DNA of 64,000 nucleotides from Symbiodinium microadriaticum (GCA_001939145.1 LSRX01000425.1:273895-337894), one strand, 5' to 3'; shown: positions 46,401 to 58,204, counted from the first letter of the stretch. Numbers and translations are program-made. Notes: generated by a model not told the origin, from the letters alone.

Positions 46401-46535
46401 ATCCCAAGCGCCAACATGCTCGGCACGCGCCGCCGGTCGGGGGAGGCCTGACGCATCTGACATGTCTGCCAAGCGGTTCCACTCTCCCTTGGCGCTCCAG
46501 CATAAGCAGAGCAGCCGAACGACATGACATATCAT
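43416..46535 (-). CDS. Kelch-repeat membrane protein with Ser/Thr-rich stalk, copy 1
   Basis: A single open frame of 1,039 codons. Residues 1-20 are a hydrophobic start that looks like a signal peptide. Six Kelch-type repeats (about residues 40-330) each show H-x-A-x-W-D, then LWxHGGYN, then DLW or DFW, enough for a six-bladed propeller. A Ser/Thr-rich, mucin-like stretch of about 310 residues follows. A hydrophobic segment (about 650-685, beginning WAVILTTMIG) is a probable transmembrane helix, and the last 350 or so residues are basic and proline-rich and would be cytoplasmic. I infer a cell-surface protein with an extracellular propeller on a glycosylated stalk. The ligand is unknown. Copy 2 lies directly upstream on the same strand. 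Confidence 0.88.
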   Translation of the reverse strand: MICHVVRLLCLCWSAKGEWNRLADMSDASGLPRPAARAEHVGAWDQQEQVLLIHAGSNLEGDLWSFDAASATWTRTMNGGSPASRALHAADWDSTNGVLWVHGGYNSQTATWFRDVWKLQFGSWSLEYNDDFAPCERQAHVAVWISGTSSLWVHGGWTGAKRLSDLWSYNTHARSWQKLEPLAPGGAPPARSHHVAAWDGVGQTLWMHGGYNDALLGDFWKLTLDASTLSWAPVSAGGGPTARSGHAGVWDATGRMLWLHGGNDGVFQRDLWRYDLVGDTWSLIAAHAGPSGRWSHVAAWDGANQVIYIHGGYNGSGVCGDLWLYRVTTTSTTYTMSATSTSTSSSASGTSSSSSSTRSSSRTSVTRSSTSATSSFSSSTSHTSSSSSTSLTSSSSSSTSSSSMTSITHSSTSATSSYSTTTSHTSSSSSTSRTSSTSSSTSSSSSTSSSATSTTWTASTTWSKTSTSTSGTVSSITSSSISSTSSSSSTSTTSSFSSTVTFSISTTTTWTSSTSTSSTSSSTSNSITSTSSTSSSSTSISTTLSTTTSSTFTSTSTTSASSSSSMTSSTSTSSSSSSSSTSDTSTTSTSSASTTSTFSASSSTTSSSSITTTSTFTFTSSTSSTETISRTSTTDTTTTVTAFVIVCPLQDWMWAVILTTMIGIAIACTGVLIYKGIASTVVLYVSQMQLSDPRRSESEQRKGPKGSEAPVFCLPSLRRTSPPVRPCQPCQPCQPLVVLVHGASSEVPPFPLSRAPRRREPAASPKLSKLPLLPCTPQLPACGAHGQAALQAQHPGPGPQLQPLCSWRKRGKAADPASPASPPRLAGQLGKQHAGRRSPNLTLLAVPSRPRVQLVPVSQLRVHLSQILQERLQRHDPRTLTPRSRRIGFLLPKRLPPQPASPPSTKGPDTPETLSPTAATSLKVDSAGMSGQMRRYNGTPVWSLSGRSLGMQKAMPSPGPGSYDLEYISFDDYMPKTLRHSKTGNGQGRMTAEQAQKAEARRQFEAQKKEAKLLEELRLRELGSLSLQKPLQSELKGFR

Positions 46536-47188
46536 GACATGCTCTCATGAGGATGCCTACCAACACTACATGCTTTATGGTACGTCAGTGCTCAAGGCTC
46601 CTTCTTGCATCAAGATACGCATAACCAGTCCTGTCTCTGCAGCGCCTGGCTTCTTACCGGCCACTTCAATGGCCCCAATTTGCTACCGCCAATCCTTGAG
46701 ATGAGGCGGTTCCTCGAACCACACCACAGTGAAACCCAAGGACAAGCTGCCTTGCGCAGCAAACCACGAAGCGGCACAGAACGTCTCGTTACATTCAAAG
46801 GCAAAAAGATCCATGACGCACGGCATGCGTTGAAACCCAGCGAGTAGTCTTCAAGTATGTGGGTTCATGTCACTGCGTGGTGATGCCAGTCCTTCCTAAA
46901 GAGCAAACCAACAGTTCTTACAACTTCGCTCAGGTTTCACATGCGCCGATGTCGCTTCTCTGGTCGTTTGTGATCTTGCAGATTACTACCTATCATTGAT
47001 GCAGTCATAATCAAGCACGTCACAACTACTTCCGCCCTTGCTGCTGCAAACTTCTTCTGAAGCAGCTCTCGGGCATCTGTTTTGATACTGGCGACTGATG
47101 AATCCCCACCTGCAAACAGGAGGTGAACCTGCAGACGTGTCTTTGGTCTGCCCGGCAAGTTTCGGGCGTACATCAGCCGTCCCCTTCG
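46536..47188. other. Intergenic region with duplicated 5' flank
   Basis: The 5' flank of copy 1 (46536-46600 and about 46690-46740) matches the flank of copy 2 (50235-50300 and 50428-50470), including a GATGAGGCGGTTCCTCGAAC block. The duplication therefore included upstream sequence that could carry the promoter or trans-splice acceptor. Confidence 0.7.
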
Positions 47189-50100
47189 TTAGCGCTTCGG
47201 AGAGCCTCTTGGAGGACCCCCGTCTCTCTGCTTCCCGTCTTCCACAAAGAGCGGTGGACCGAAGGTCCATGCCGGTGTGCTGTTGTGCCGCGAGCAATCC
47301 GGAGAGACATCCTGCCCGGAAGAGCTGTCATGTGGAGGGGAGGGGTTGGGCCGTTGTGAATGGGAGTGCAAACTGGGGGACGTCTGTGGGGAGGGGCTGG
47401 ACCGGTGTGGATGGGAGTGCAAGTTGGGGGACGTCTGTGGGGAGAGGTTGGGCCGGTGTGGATGGGAGTGCAAGCTGGGGGACGTCTGTGGGGAGGGGTT
47501 GGGCCGGTGTGCATGGGAGTGCAAGCTGGGGGACGTCTGTGGGGAGAGGTTGGGCCAGTGTGGATGGGAGTGCAAGCTGGGGGACGTCAGCGGGGAGGGG
47601 GTCCATCGGCGGCCATCTGGGCTGTCGCAACTGCTTAATCTTGGGTCGCCGGAAGGGGGCGGGCAAGGAGGCTGTATGGAGAGAGGTGCAGGTGAGGGTG
47701 CAATGGGCTTCAATGGCTCGGGGGTGCCTGGGCCTGGGCTCAAGGATGCCGCTGGGGGCGCTGGGCGCTGTGCTTGAGCTGGCAAACGCTTGGGTTGGGC
47801 AGCTGGGTCGGGCACCCAGAGCCCCAGAAACCGGGTACGTGGGCTTAAGCTGATCGGATCCCGCAACACCGGCCTGCATGGCAACTGCTCGACATGGACC
47901 ATGCGTGATCGCGGGACCAGCTCCTTCCGTGGAACGCTGCCTGGCACGACCTTCAGCCGAACACATATCGGACCTATCGGACCTATCCTGGGAGTCCTAG
48001 TCCTAGCAGTGCTTGGAGAGCGCTGGGCAGGTGGCTCGAGCCTCGTAAAGCTAGGAGGCAGTGGACTGGGCTGTCCTGGTATCGCCTGCCTTGCCTCCAG
48101 GGGACCTGGCAAATCCGGGAGGTGGCTCTTCTCCCAGGCACAATGGGTCTGCATGTACGTACATGCGTGCCTCAGCGGGAGGAGCAAAGCAGGTTCACTC
48201 GATGGCATCGATGGTCGCCCTTCTGTCTCTCTCCGAAGGATGTACACTGCACACGCTGTCGAAGGCCAACCTGGTGGCGGATGTGGCACGAGCTCCACAC
48301 GCGGCTGGCTGCGCGGAGCCCAAGCAGTCACAGGCGGGGTGCTTGGTGCACGGATGGTTCCGGCCTGCTGAAGAGGAGGCATCGGCGCAAAGGTTGGAGG
48401 AAGTCTGGGCGAGAGTACACGTGCTATGCTGTCTTGTGGAACAACTTGACTTCGAGCTGGCACGCATTCGCTGGACTGCCTGGGCGAGCCACAAGGTGGC
48501 AGATCCGGTAGCATGGGTGATGGCTGCGGCTCGTGCCCGTGTTGTCGCGTAATGGTGGACACCTGTGACAGGAAAGCTGCTGACTCTGGAACCAACCACA
48601 TCCTCGGAGAAACCGGTGAAGCACCCTGGAAGTGAACAAGAACAACCAGCGGAGCACGTGGTGATCTGCAAGGTCCCAGCCGTGCAAACACAGGGGCATC
48701 CTGACTCCTTCGAGCCCTTCTCTTCTGGAGCAACTGTGGCTCCCGGGGCCGGTCTGTGTAAGACACGAAAGGCTGGATCGCCTCAAGGCTAGAGAAGCTG
48801 CACACAGCGCCCAATACCAGAAGGATGACCCCGATAAGGGCAGCCAGAGGCCAATCCGGCCAAGGAATGGGGATGCAAAACTCGGTTGTGCTGGTGGTCG
48901 TAGCTGTCGTTGAAGTAGAAAACGTAGCTGTCGCTGTGCTGTGGGTGTTGCTCGTGCTCGATGACGAAGTGCTGCTGGAGGTTGTCGTATGGGATGTGCT
49001 AAATGTCAAGGTCGAGGTTGTGCTCCTGGTGGTGCTGGAACTTTGGCTGCTGGAACTGCTGCTTGACGAACTCGAGGTCGTTGAACTGGAAGTAGATGAC
49101 ATGCTCGTGCTGGTTGTTCCTGTTCTGGATGTTGTAGCTGTGTTGCTCCTGCTACTGGTGCTGCTGCTGGTTGGTTCGTGAGATACTGCTGGAAGTTGAA
49201 GTTTGGCTGCTTGACGTGGAAGTCAAGCTTGAGGTGTGTGTCGTCGACGTCGTGGTGACGGAAAACGACCAGAGGTCCCCGCAGACACTTCCATTGTACC
49301 CGCCGTGAATGTAAATAACCTGGTTCGTGCCGTCCCAGGCAGCCACGTGAGACCAGCGTCCAGAAGGACCAGCATGCGCCGCAATCAGACTCCATGTGTC
49401 GCCGATGGAGTCGTATCTCCAAAGGTCTCTTTGCAGCACACCGTCGTTGCCGCCGTGCAGCCAGAACATGCGCCCTGTGGCGTCCCACACTCCCGCATGT
49501 CCCGATCTCGCCGTCGGACCTCCGCCAGCTGAGACTGGTGCCCAGCTGAGAGTGGAAGCATCCAAAGTCAATTTCCAAAAATCTCCCAACAGAGCATCAT
49601 TGTAGCCACCATGCATCCAGAGCGTCTGGCCTACCCCGTCCCATGCCGCCACATGATGCGACCGGGCTGGCGGAGCCCCGCCTGGTGCCAGCGGTTCCAA
49701 TTTCTGCCAGCTGCGTGCATGTGTGTTGTAGCTCCACAAGTCTGACAAGCGCTTCGCGCCTGTCCAGCCACCATGCACCCAAAGGGAGGAAGTGCCCGAT
49801 ATCCAAACGGCAACATGCGCCTGCCTTTCGCAGGGAGCGAAATCATCGTTGTACTCGAGGCTCCATGACCCGAATTGGAGCTTCCAAACATCTCGAAACC
49901 AGGTCGCTGTTTGGCTGTTGTACCCGCCATGCACCCAAAGCACCCCGTTGGTAGAATCCCAATCCGCAGCATGCAAAGCACGTGATGCCGGCGAGCCGCC
50001 ATTCATTGTTCGGGTCCATGTTGCAGATGCCGCGTCGAACGACCACAAATCTCCTTCGAGATTGCTGCCAGCATGGATCAGGAGCACCTGCTCTTGCTGA

Positions 50101-50234
50101 TCCCAAGCGCCAACATGCTCGGCACGCGCCGCCGGTCGGGGGAGGCCTGACGCATCTGACATGTCTGCCAAGCGGTTCCACTCTCCCTGGGCGCTCCAGC
50201 ATAAGCAGAGCAGCCGAACGACATGACATATCAT
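47189..50234 (-). pseudogene. Kelch-repeat membrane protein, copy 2 (frameshifted)
   Basis: Same layout as copy 1: signal-like start and six Kelch repeats in the frame at 50234-49152, then the Ser/Thr stalk, a transmembrane segment (LAALIGVILLVLGAV, near 48830) and a proline-rich tail in another frame (49102-47189). The shift happens between about 49200 and 49150, inside the stalk. It may be a real break, an unrecognised short intron or an assembly error in repetitive codons. The propeller half is nearly identical to copy 1, with changes such as MFWLHGG for MLWLHGG. The stalk, membrane segment and tail are strongly diverged but keep an APVF and LVVLVH pattern. The tail contains a 60-bp repeat. 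Confidence 0.78.
47345..47610 (-). repeat. 60-bp tandem repeat coding a 20-residue proline-rich repeat
   Basis: Five copies within the cytoplasmic tail of Kelch copy 2, with the pattern SPQTSPSLHSHPHRPNLSPQ on the minus strand. The copies are very similar and the reading frame is kept. Confidence 0.88.
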
Positions 50235-50480
50235 GACATGCTCGCATAAGGATGCCTACCAACACTACATGCTTTATGGTGCGTCAGTGCTCCAAGCTCT
50301 TTCTTGCAACGATATACGCGAGCTGCATCAACTGTGCTTCAGCCAGGTCCTAACCGTCCCAAGCACTATAGTTTCTACAAGAATGTATATAATTGATGCA
50401 AAGCACTGGCCCAAGATTTTGACCACCAATCCTTCGGATGAGGCGGTTCCTCGAACCGCATCGGCCACAGCGAAATTCGT
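50235..50480. promoter_or_regulatory. 5' flank of Kelch copy 2, conserved with copy 1
   Basis: Shares blocks with 46536-46740. No TATA-like element is obvious, as is normal for dinoflagellates. Confidence 0.4.
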
Positions 50481-52643
50481 TGTGCCAAATGTCTCAACTT
50501 ACATTTCATCAATTCTCAGCATGGGGCCAATCTTCAAACTTGTTGCTTTGAGTATTACATTGCAACATGTGATCATGCGATGCCTTGAGCGCCGCAACCC
50601 ACAACCAAAACCATAACTAAAATAGCCCGTAAGAATCAACGCACAAATGTCGGGAGGGTTGGACACAACAAGTGCAGACCGCTGCTTAAAACTCAACACA
50701 CTGGATAAAAATTTTACGGACTTCGAGTGTCCAACTTCCAGTTGGACACAGTGGCAGTGGCAGCTGCAGAACCGCCAGCTGCGCCGCCGGGCGAGCTTCA
50801 CGTTGTCACAAACCCCTCTGCACGTAGTAACCCCATACTGATACTGTTTGTTTGAGAATCATCATGAATCATCGGAGCTTCGAAGCTTCGATGGGAGTTC
50901 CACACCACACAACACACCAACACAAGCTGCCTTCTTTTTGCTTCCAAAGAGATTTGGCCAAGTAGGTGCAAAACACAAAAAGCCAGGACCCGGTCGAAAA
51001 CGCGGCTGGGGCTCTCTCTTATATCCATGTTTCAAAACTGCGCTATGTTATGGTGTAGTCTCTGGCTGTTTCGTTCATGGTGTAAGTCCTTCCTCTCGGT
51101 TCCGGCCGGAACTCGCTCCAAAACGCGGCCTAGGAGGCTCAGGGCTGGCTTTTAGAACGCCCGAAAGTCCGCGCAAAGTCCATGCAAAATCTTTTGGGCC
51201 AGAGTGCGGCCTGGCGGGGTAGAGGTTTGGAGGTTCGACTTCTGCTGATCCGGTAGAGTCCGCTTGAATTGCAGGGAAGACTGCGGTACAGACGTCGTCT
51301 CTTCGTCCAGAGACTCTAATCTGTACGGTAAACTCATGTAAACTCCACAGAGACTTTGGCAGAGACTTCGCAAAGACTCCGCCAAGACAAAGTGACGCCA
51401 CAAAAATCGAAAGATTCCAGAAAGACTCCAACAGACTAGCCGAATGTTCACCGAAATTTACAGACTCAACAGACCTATGAGCATTGCAAACTCTCGACTT
51501 CCACTGCTTGAACACTTTGTCTACGGTTCCACCGTAAGGAACCCACGATCTGAGATTCGTGCTGAATCGGTAATCGTGGTAGTTGCCCTTCAGACAAGAT
51601 CACGTCTGCAAAATTGGCTGCCTGGAATGTCACATCTTCAGTGTGCTCGTCAAAGGTTCGAAGATGCCAGATGACAGCGCACAGTGGCGTCTCAGGATCC
51701 TCTACATATCTCCTTACGACTAGCATCAAAGACCAGCGGCTTTCGGCATATTCCTCTCAGCCAAGTGTCGAAGGAGAGACGTTTTCCACGTGCCTCTCCA
51801 AAAAGCAACGACCCTCGGTCCACAGCCTGGGCTCGATCTGGGACGTAACTTCCTGCACAGTTCCCTCTCTAGGAAGGGCCTGTTCGCCTTGTCGTTGATG
51901 CGGGAGTTCCAGGCGCGCTCGTCCCAGTCGGAAATCTCGCTAGCCGGGAGTCCTTTTCACCTGGCACTGCGTTGACAATAGAACGTGACAGCTCAGGGAA
52001 AACATGAAGAAAGTCCTTGAAGACTGTGAGCTGAAGGCACCAAGAACAACAAACTGAGGGTTCACACCCCTCTAACCAGATTTGTGTGCAACCTTGATGT
52101 GACCTTGATACTACTCGCGACTGGATCATCTGCGCCATGATGCAAGACTGAACGAAATTCAATGTCCTCCCGCCGTGATGGCAAATGCGCTGGACGTACG
52201 CGATGATACTATGTACCTGTATTCGAGCCTCGCCGCCGCTCCCAAGACCGGACTGCTCTAGTTATCAGCCTGAGCATCCTTGACATACGATCATGTTGCG
52301 ACATCCTGGAAGTAGGGTAGGATGGTTCGAACTTGGAATTGGCAAGACAAGGTCGAGCCTGACTTCGAAGCCAAGATGCATCTTTGGGCGCTGAGACCTC
52401 GCATCGATCATGGATTTCGTGCTTTAACGGCAGGGCACATGACGCTTTGCAGTTCCCTCATCCAACTGCTGCACGCCTCAACAAAGTGTACACGCACATG
52501 CACCGTCACAACAAGCGCCAGAGCCGGATGCCACAACCTCGAGCATCTTTTTTACGCAGAAGCCGCCGCACATCCTGTTTCGCGACTATGCTTCTGCAAT
52601 TCATTAAACTGTATCTGCCCTCGTCTTTGCGTCTGGTCCACGG
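50481..52643. other. Stretch without recognised genes
   Basis: Short frames only. No domain recognised. Confidence 0.4.
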
Positions 52644-54490
52644 TCAAGGCATCTCGGTCAGAAAGAAGCACATGATGCTGGCAGGAATCCAAGTGCTGAT
52701 CGGTATTGTCTGGATTGAGCTTCCTTGGTTTGCGGTCTTCGCATAGACTGTGAAAGAGATATTCACACCGTCCACCTCAAGCTCAGTTGGCTGGCTGGAC
52801 TTGTAAACTCGCGGTACCCTCCCAGTGGCAAAGATGGCACGGATTTGGTTGCACCCTGCTGACTTGGCCCACTTTATGCCCGTTTGTTTTGTGAAGTTCA
52901 TGAACTGCTCAATCTCCTTCCATTCCTGCACTGAGGAATCGATTTCTGGGTATTTACATTGCAATAAAATCATCGCGTCACCATCGACCCCGATTGCGTT
53001 CACGCCTTTCTGGTTCTGGCTCTCTGTAAGACAGACACGAGGTTTCTTCTCTTTCCGGAATGTCGTCGCTACAGTGGCAGGATCACATGGCGAATTGTAT
53101 GGGAAGCCTTCCATTTCCACAGCAATCCGAATGGCGCAGAGCGCCTCGAATGCCTTGGTGCTCCAGTCGCGACATGGCAGAGTGGGAGCATCCGACCACA
53201 AGTGCTCAAAGCGTTCTGGTCGTCGCAGCACCAGCAGCAGCTTCACGAAGCATGGGTATGGGACTGACATGCGATACTTCTTGCCACCACTGTCAGCCTT
53301 CTGAAGAAAAACTAGACCTTTCTGGGCATAGCTTCGGCATGTCTGTTCGGAGACGGCTTGTTGGAAGAGGATCGGCTTCAGCAATGACATGCTCTGGTCG
53401 GACTGCAGCGTTGCAGCGACGGCGTCTCCGTAGAGTTGAACACGATCGCACGTGAACAGCGAACCAAGTCCACCACTGCTCCGTTTCATGAATTTGTATA
53501 ACTCGACCAGCAATGCTGCGTGACCACCACAGGCGCTAATCGCACGCCGGGACTTCAGGTCCTCAACCGCAATGCCTCAGGGAAACACACATGCATCATG
53601 CAGTGGCATGGACATGTCATCGAACAGCAGACGTGTCCCCTCGCGAGCCTTGAAAGAACTTTAACGACTCCGCGAAACTGAAGGGACCCAGATTCATGCG
53701 CTTGAGCGGTATAGTAGTTGGCTGTACATCCCAGATCACCGGCGAAGTATGGGTAATGACCGGCACCACCAATCCCAGCGGCGCCCCACAGTTGTAGTCG
53801 GCCAGGCAGTTCACGAAGGCTTTGAGACTCCTGTCATCAAAGCTTGGCTCCTGCAATAGCATGGCCAGCTCATCCACATGAACGACCAGAATGCGAGTAT
53901 CTGCCTCAGGGGCACTTTCAAAAAGTGCATCCAGCACTTCCTTTGTTGTCAATCCCCTCAGCCAGTCTACCTTATGACGGACGGCGTCTGGCGAGCATTC
54001 TAGGAGTCCCCACGCAAAAAGAAGACTGGCCATGGTTTGCTGCTCGGAAAAATTCTGGGTACTGATAAGATGAACTGCTTCGGTTCGATCAGCATCGCCG
54101 CCGCCAGAACCGCCATTAAAGTTCAGCCCCACACGAAGTACAGCACAGTCTCTGAATTCATCGTCTCCTTTCAGCAACCGCTCAACCTGGAAGCCCCAAC
54201 GCCCAACGCGTTTTTCCAGCACCGCTCATGGTGGCGTATTCCAGCAGCGGGCTGTCAACTTTGTTCAACAGCCTGGGGGATGTGAAGCGCTGCAACATCG
54301 TGCTGACTTCTGACAGAAATGCTTTGGATGTTTCGTTGGGGTTCACATAGTGTGAGTCATTTGGCTCTGTGTGGAGGCTGCGAGACAACTGTTGTTGCAG
54401 CTGGTCTTTGATGGCCAGCAGGTCAGAAGCCGAGTGCCCAGTCGAGTCGAGGATGGCCAAAAGGTCCTGGCTTGCACAAGGGATTGACAA
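52644..54490 (-). pseudogene. Crinkler/RHS-type P-loop NTPase plus PD-(D/E)XK-like nuclease (broken)
   Basis: Three minus-strand frames together read like one protein. 54490-54182 ends with SPLLEYATMSGAGKTRWA, a Walker A motif (GAGKTR) in the setting typical of CR-type NTPases. 54222-53617 continues with RILVVHVDELAML (Walker B) and a later PVITHTSP segment. 53513-52644 holds a helix with a conserved-looking glutamate (AIRIAVEMEG) and then GVDGDAMILLQCKYPE, the D...QxK core of a restriction-type nuclease. The frames differ, so there is a frameshift just after Walker A and another break, with a TGA near 53579, before the nuclease half. Introns could explain part of this. This architecture is known from Crinkler effectors and trypanosome RHS proteins, which are thought to stem from mobile elements. 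No N-terminal secretion or ubiquitin-like domain is seen. Confidence 0.65.
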
Positions 54491-54639
54491 TCACAACAAA
54501 CCGAACATCGGCAAGGAGGGAGAAAACCGACTAGCAGGTTCCTACCCTGTTTCATGTTTTCGCGAACATGCTGGCCCTTCATAACAGACCAAAGAGAAGC
54601 ATTGGACAAATCAAGACAGACAACAACACCGACGAAACT

Positions 54640-54900
54640 GCGACAGCAGGGCGGTCAAGTAATCTGAGCCTCATACGCAAAAGCTAACTGCAAGCATTCA
54701 GAACAAACGCAGGGTTCAAAAAGCAGGAACAGAAACCAGATTTGTGTGAAACCTTTGCTTGAGCCACAGAGGTGACTTCCTCTCGGCAAAACACGAGGTG
54801 CAACCAGATTTACGTTTAACCTTTGCCTGAGACACGAAGGTGAAATCCACTCGAAAACAACAACACAGGTGCAACCAGATTCGCGTGAAACCGAAGCAGC
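54640..54900. repeat. Diverged repeat with core AACCAGATTTGTGTGAAACC
   Basis: Three units of about 70-75 bp (cores near 54735, 54803 and 54875), each followed by a TTTGCCTGAG-CAC-GAGGTGA block. Single related cores occur near 52077 and 55231. Confidence 0.7.
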
Positions 54901-57900
54901 CAAGAGCCCTCTACTCCGAAAAGCGCTGAGAGGAAGAAATCACCGAAAAGCGGTGGACCGCACCAAAATGCACAACAACCCAAGAGTCCGACATGCAGGA
55001 GTGCTACAAGCCAGGCAACATGCCCACACAGAAGCTTCCAGCCTGCACTTGTCCCGGAACCCCACTACTTTTCAAGGTGTGCGAAAGGCAAGCACCAAGA
55101 CACCAAGAACGCAGGGTTGTCTTTGACCTCCCCGCAAACACCGACACAGTAACCTGAACGTCGAGCCTCAAACAAAAGCAAAACCGCTACCTAGACACCC
55201 CGTTCTGAAGCGTCGGAAAAAACGAAGGGCAACCAGATTTGCCACATGATTTGCCTGAAGCTGCAGCAGCCAAAGTGCTGCAAGCCAACACGGTGTTGCG
55301 CAAAACAGATCAAAGAGAAGTATTAGCACTTAGTGCAAAAGCCGAGCATCGACACAAGCTGACATGAAGCTTTCCACCTGGTGCCCTGCAACCTACCCGC
55401 AAAATGCTGCAGTGCAAAGCAAAGCTGGCTTCCCTCCAGCCTAGAACTGACACTCCGTCTGAAGAGTCGGCAAAACTCGCTCCGTTCGCTTCGTCCGAGT
55501 CCACAACGCAATGTGCTGAAACAGTTCAGAGGACCACCGCACCGTATGCAAATTCTTGCATCAAATTCAGTTCCCGAGCGCGGAGGCAGGCAACGATTTT
55601 CGGACATCCTACAGCGTTACGCTCCGCCATGCCGTGCTCTGCACTAAGCAGGCCTGAAATAGCGTTGCAACCAAAGTAAAGTGCAACTCCTGTTGAAATC
55701 GTCTTGATGGAATGGTCCACGCGTGTGTGCAGAACATGTAGGATGTGTTGCAGAAGCTAGTGGGTCGTAGTCGCCTGCAGAGAAAAACCTGACTTTTAAC
55801 TACTGGCTTCCTTTTGGCGCCCTGGACTTTGTAGGAAGAAACCTACCTGGCTTTTCGGCTGCCCCACCGGGGTTATTGGAGCGTTTGAACCCTTGTTTTG
55901 TGCCTTAGTGCCTTCACTTGGTGTCTTCACTGGGTGTCTTCGCCGGAACGTTTTCAAGTCCACCGTATCTCTCCAACCTTTCTTTTTTTTCCATGTTTCA
56001 CTGCGTTGTATTGCGGTTTCTGTTGGAGATTGCAGCGGACTTCGGATCTACTGGGCGGAATGGCGCTAAACCGCCGAGCGGGTTAGACATTCCCGCCGAA
56101 ACCGCACAATAAAGTTCATGTTTTCCAAACGAACTTTGTACGAGTTCAAGTGTTCCATAGCAAAATTTCTCGACGTTTTGAGTTTCATTTTGTTCGAAAG
56201 TTTTTTCGGCCATAAATAGTGTACCATTTCTCGCATGGCATGAATGATCGAGTCAAGTTCTTGTTCATGGTGGCAGGAATTCGAGTTTATGGCCGGTGAA
56301 CAACATTGAATTGGCGCTTGAGCTGTGAAGAAAGTATTTATGCTTGCATGGAAGACTGATTTTGTTTTGAATGTGCACTAACTTTTTTAGGACACGGAAA
56401 CTCAAGTTCTTCTAGCTTTGAACGAACTTCATCGGAGCAGCGTTCAACAATTGCGGCGTGTATGCCGCTAGCGCCCACATATGACCTTCATGGCTCAATT
56501 TTATGAAACCGTCGCGCGTTGAAAGACATAGGTTTGTCATGAATGTCGATCCATGTTCCTTTGAGCTCACGAACTTTGCCGTTTTTGGTAGTAGTTTCGA
56601 ATGAAGTTCCTTCTTCGTCTTCAATCCAGACTCTACCTCTTGAAAGTTAAGAGTGATAGCATGGTTCAGTTTTCCGACCATGTTTTGCATGTCGCGATGT
56701 AGTCCGATTCGAAGATTTAGACCTCGACTGTTCTCATGGTTTCTTGATTTTCAGAGCAAGAACAGCTATGGGACATGTTTGGGCAGAGGCCACTCAGCTC
56801 AAACATCATTTGCAAGGCCCAAGATGCTTGGATTGTGTACAGAGCTGCAAGGTTGGATGACCTCATTTAAGCCACAACAACAAGCGACACATGGTTTGTG
56901 TCCTTGTTGACGTGGAAACGACTCTGTGGATCTGAGAAATTGAGCGCAATTGCAGCGCATGGTGGGAGCCTGGCTTTGCAAGCTCATAGAAACACGAGAC
57001 ATGTTGTCAGAGAATCTCTCAGCGTTGAAATCAATCCAGAGAATCCTAGCAGAATCTTTTTTGCCACAACAATGTTTTTCTACTGCAAAACCAAAGGTTT
57101 AGACTCTTGGACAAAGGTTTTCGCAAATCATGAATTCGGCAAAAGAGGAAATAAAAGCCAAGCAAGGGAAAATACAGGGACACAGCTGCACGCAATAGGT
57201 AAAAAGGACGAAAAGAAATTAAACGCAAGTAAACAAGCCAAAAACTGAATAAAACGTGTCTCAGCACTTTAGAGTGCATCCTCTCGTTCAAAAAAGTGAA
57301 GCAAAGAGCCGCTCTTGTCAATAGCAAATCTCTTTCCATCGCTCTGCCACGCATGTCCATAAAAAAAGAGGATGCTCAAGAAGAAAGTGAAGGAAAAAGA
57401 ACCTGACGTCTCTCTTAAGGCTTGTCCGCACACAAAATGAGAAAGGCAAGAAACATCAGCCAGTTGGGGATCTTTTCGGGTTAGGTTGAGATTGCAGCCC
57501 AAAAAAGCGTTTTCGTTTGTCTGTCTCCTTTCGTATGCGGCCTTTGCCCAGAAACGCCTTCGACTTCGAATCTTCGAACCCTCTTTCCCTCGTCCTCTGC
57601 CTTAAGCTAAAAGTCAGACTCGTTTGCTTTCTTTCTTTTTTTTCGTTTCAAGCCCCCATAAGCGTTTTCGTGTGGCTTTCGCCTTTCACTTTTGTTTTCT
57701 TGCTTCTATTCTTGTTTCGCTAAGCCAAAAAAATCGTTCAGGTTTCTTCTTCCGAAAGACGTGAGGTTCAGTTTTTATTTTGCGTTTTCAAGCCTCCAAA
57801 AGCGCTTCCGGCTTTCTCATTTTGTGTGCACAAGTCTTTGCTTGGAAAGACGTCAGGTCTTTAAGCCACTAAGGCGTTTCCGTGTGGCTTTTCCCTTTTT

Positions 57901-58015
57901 GTGACATTCCTGGAAGCTAATTGGCCAGAGAGGGTTTCGTTGGGTTTGAAGAAGGGAGGTTTGCTGCAGAAGCGGGGGGTTGGGACGCAGCCCCCCCAGT
58001 TGCGTGTTCGGCTAC
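54901..58015. other. Long stretch without recognised genes
   Basis: Short frames only. 57500-57900 is T-rich, with related blocks around GCGTTTTCGTGTGGCTTT that suggest an old tandem repeat. No domain recognised. Confidence 0.4.
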
Positions 58016-58165
58016 GTTCTTGTCGCCTTTGCCTTCGAAGCCCTGCCCCCCTTCATCCTCCCTTCGAAGCCTTTAAAGCCTTCGTCCTCACCCTTCGAAG
58101 CCTTCGTCCTCACCTTCGAAGCCTTTGAAGTCTTCGTCCTCGCCTTCAAAGCATCTTCCCCTCGA
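58016..58165. repeat. TTCGAAGCC minisatellite
   Basis: About seven irregular copies of a 15-24 bp unit around CCTTCGTCCTC and TTCGAAGCC. Confidence 0.85.
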
Positions 58166-58204
58166 AGCTTAACCATTTTGCTGAACACAGCGACAGCTAA
58201 GCTT

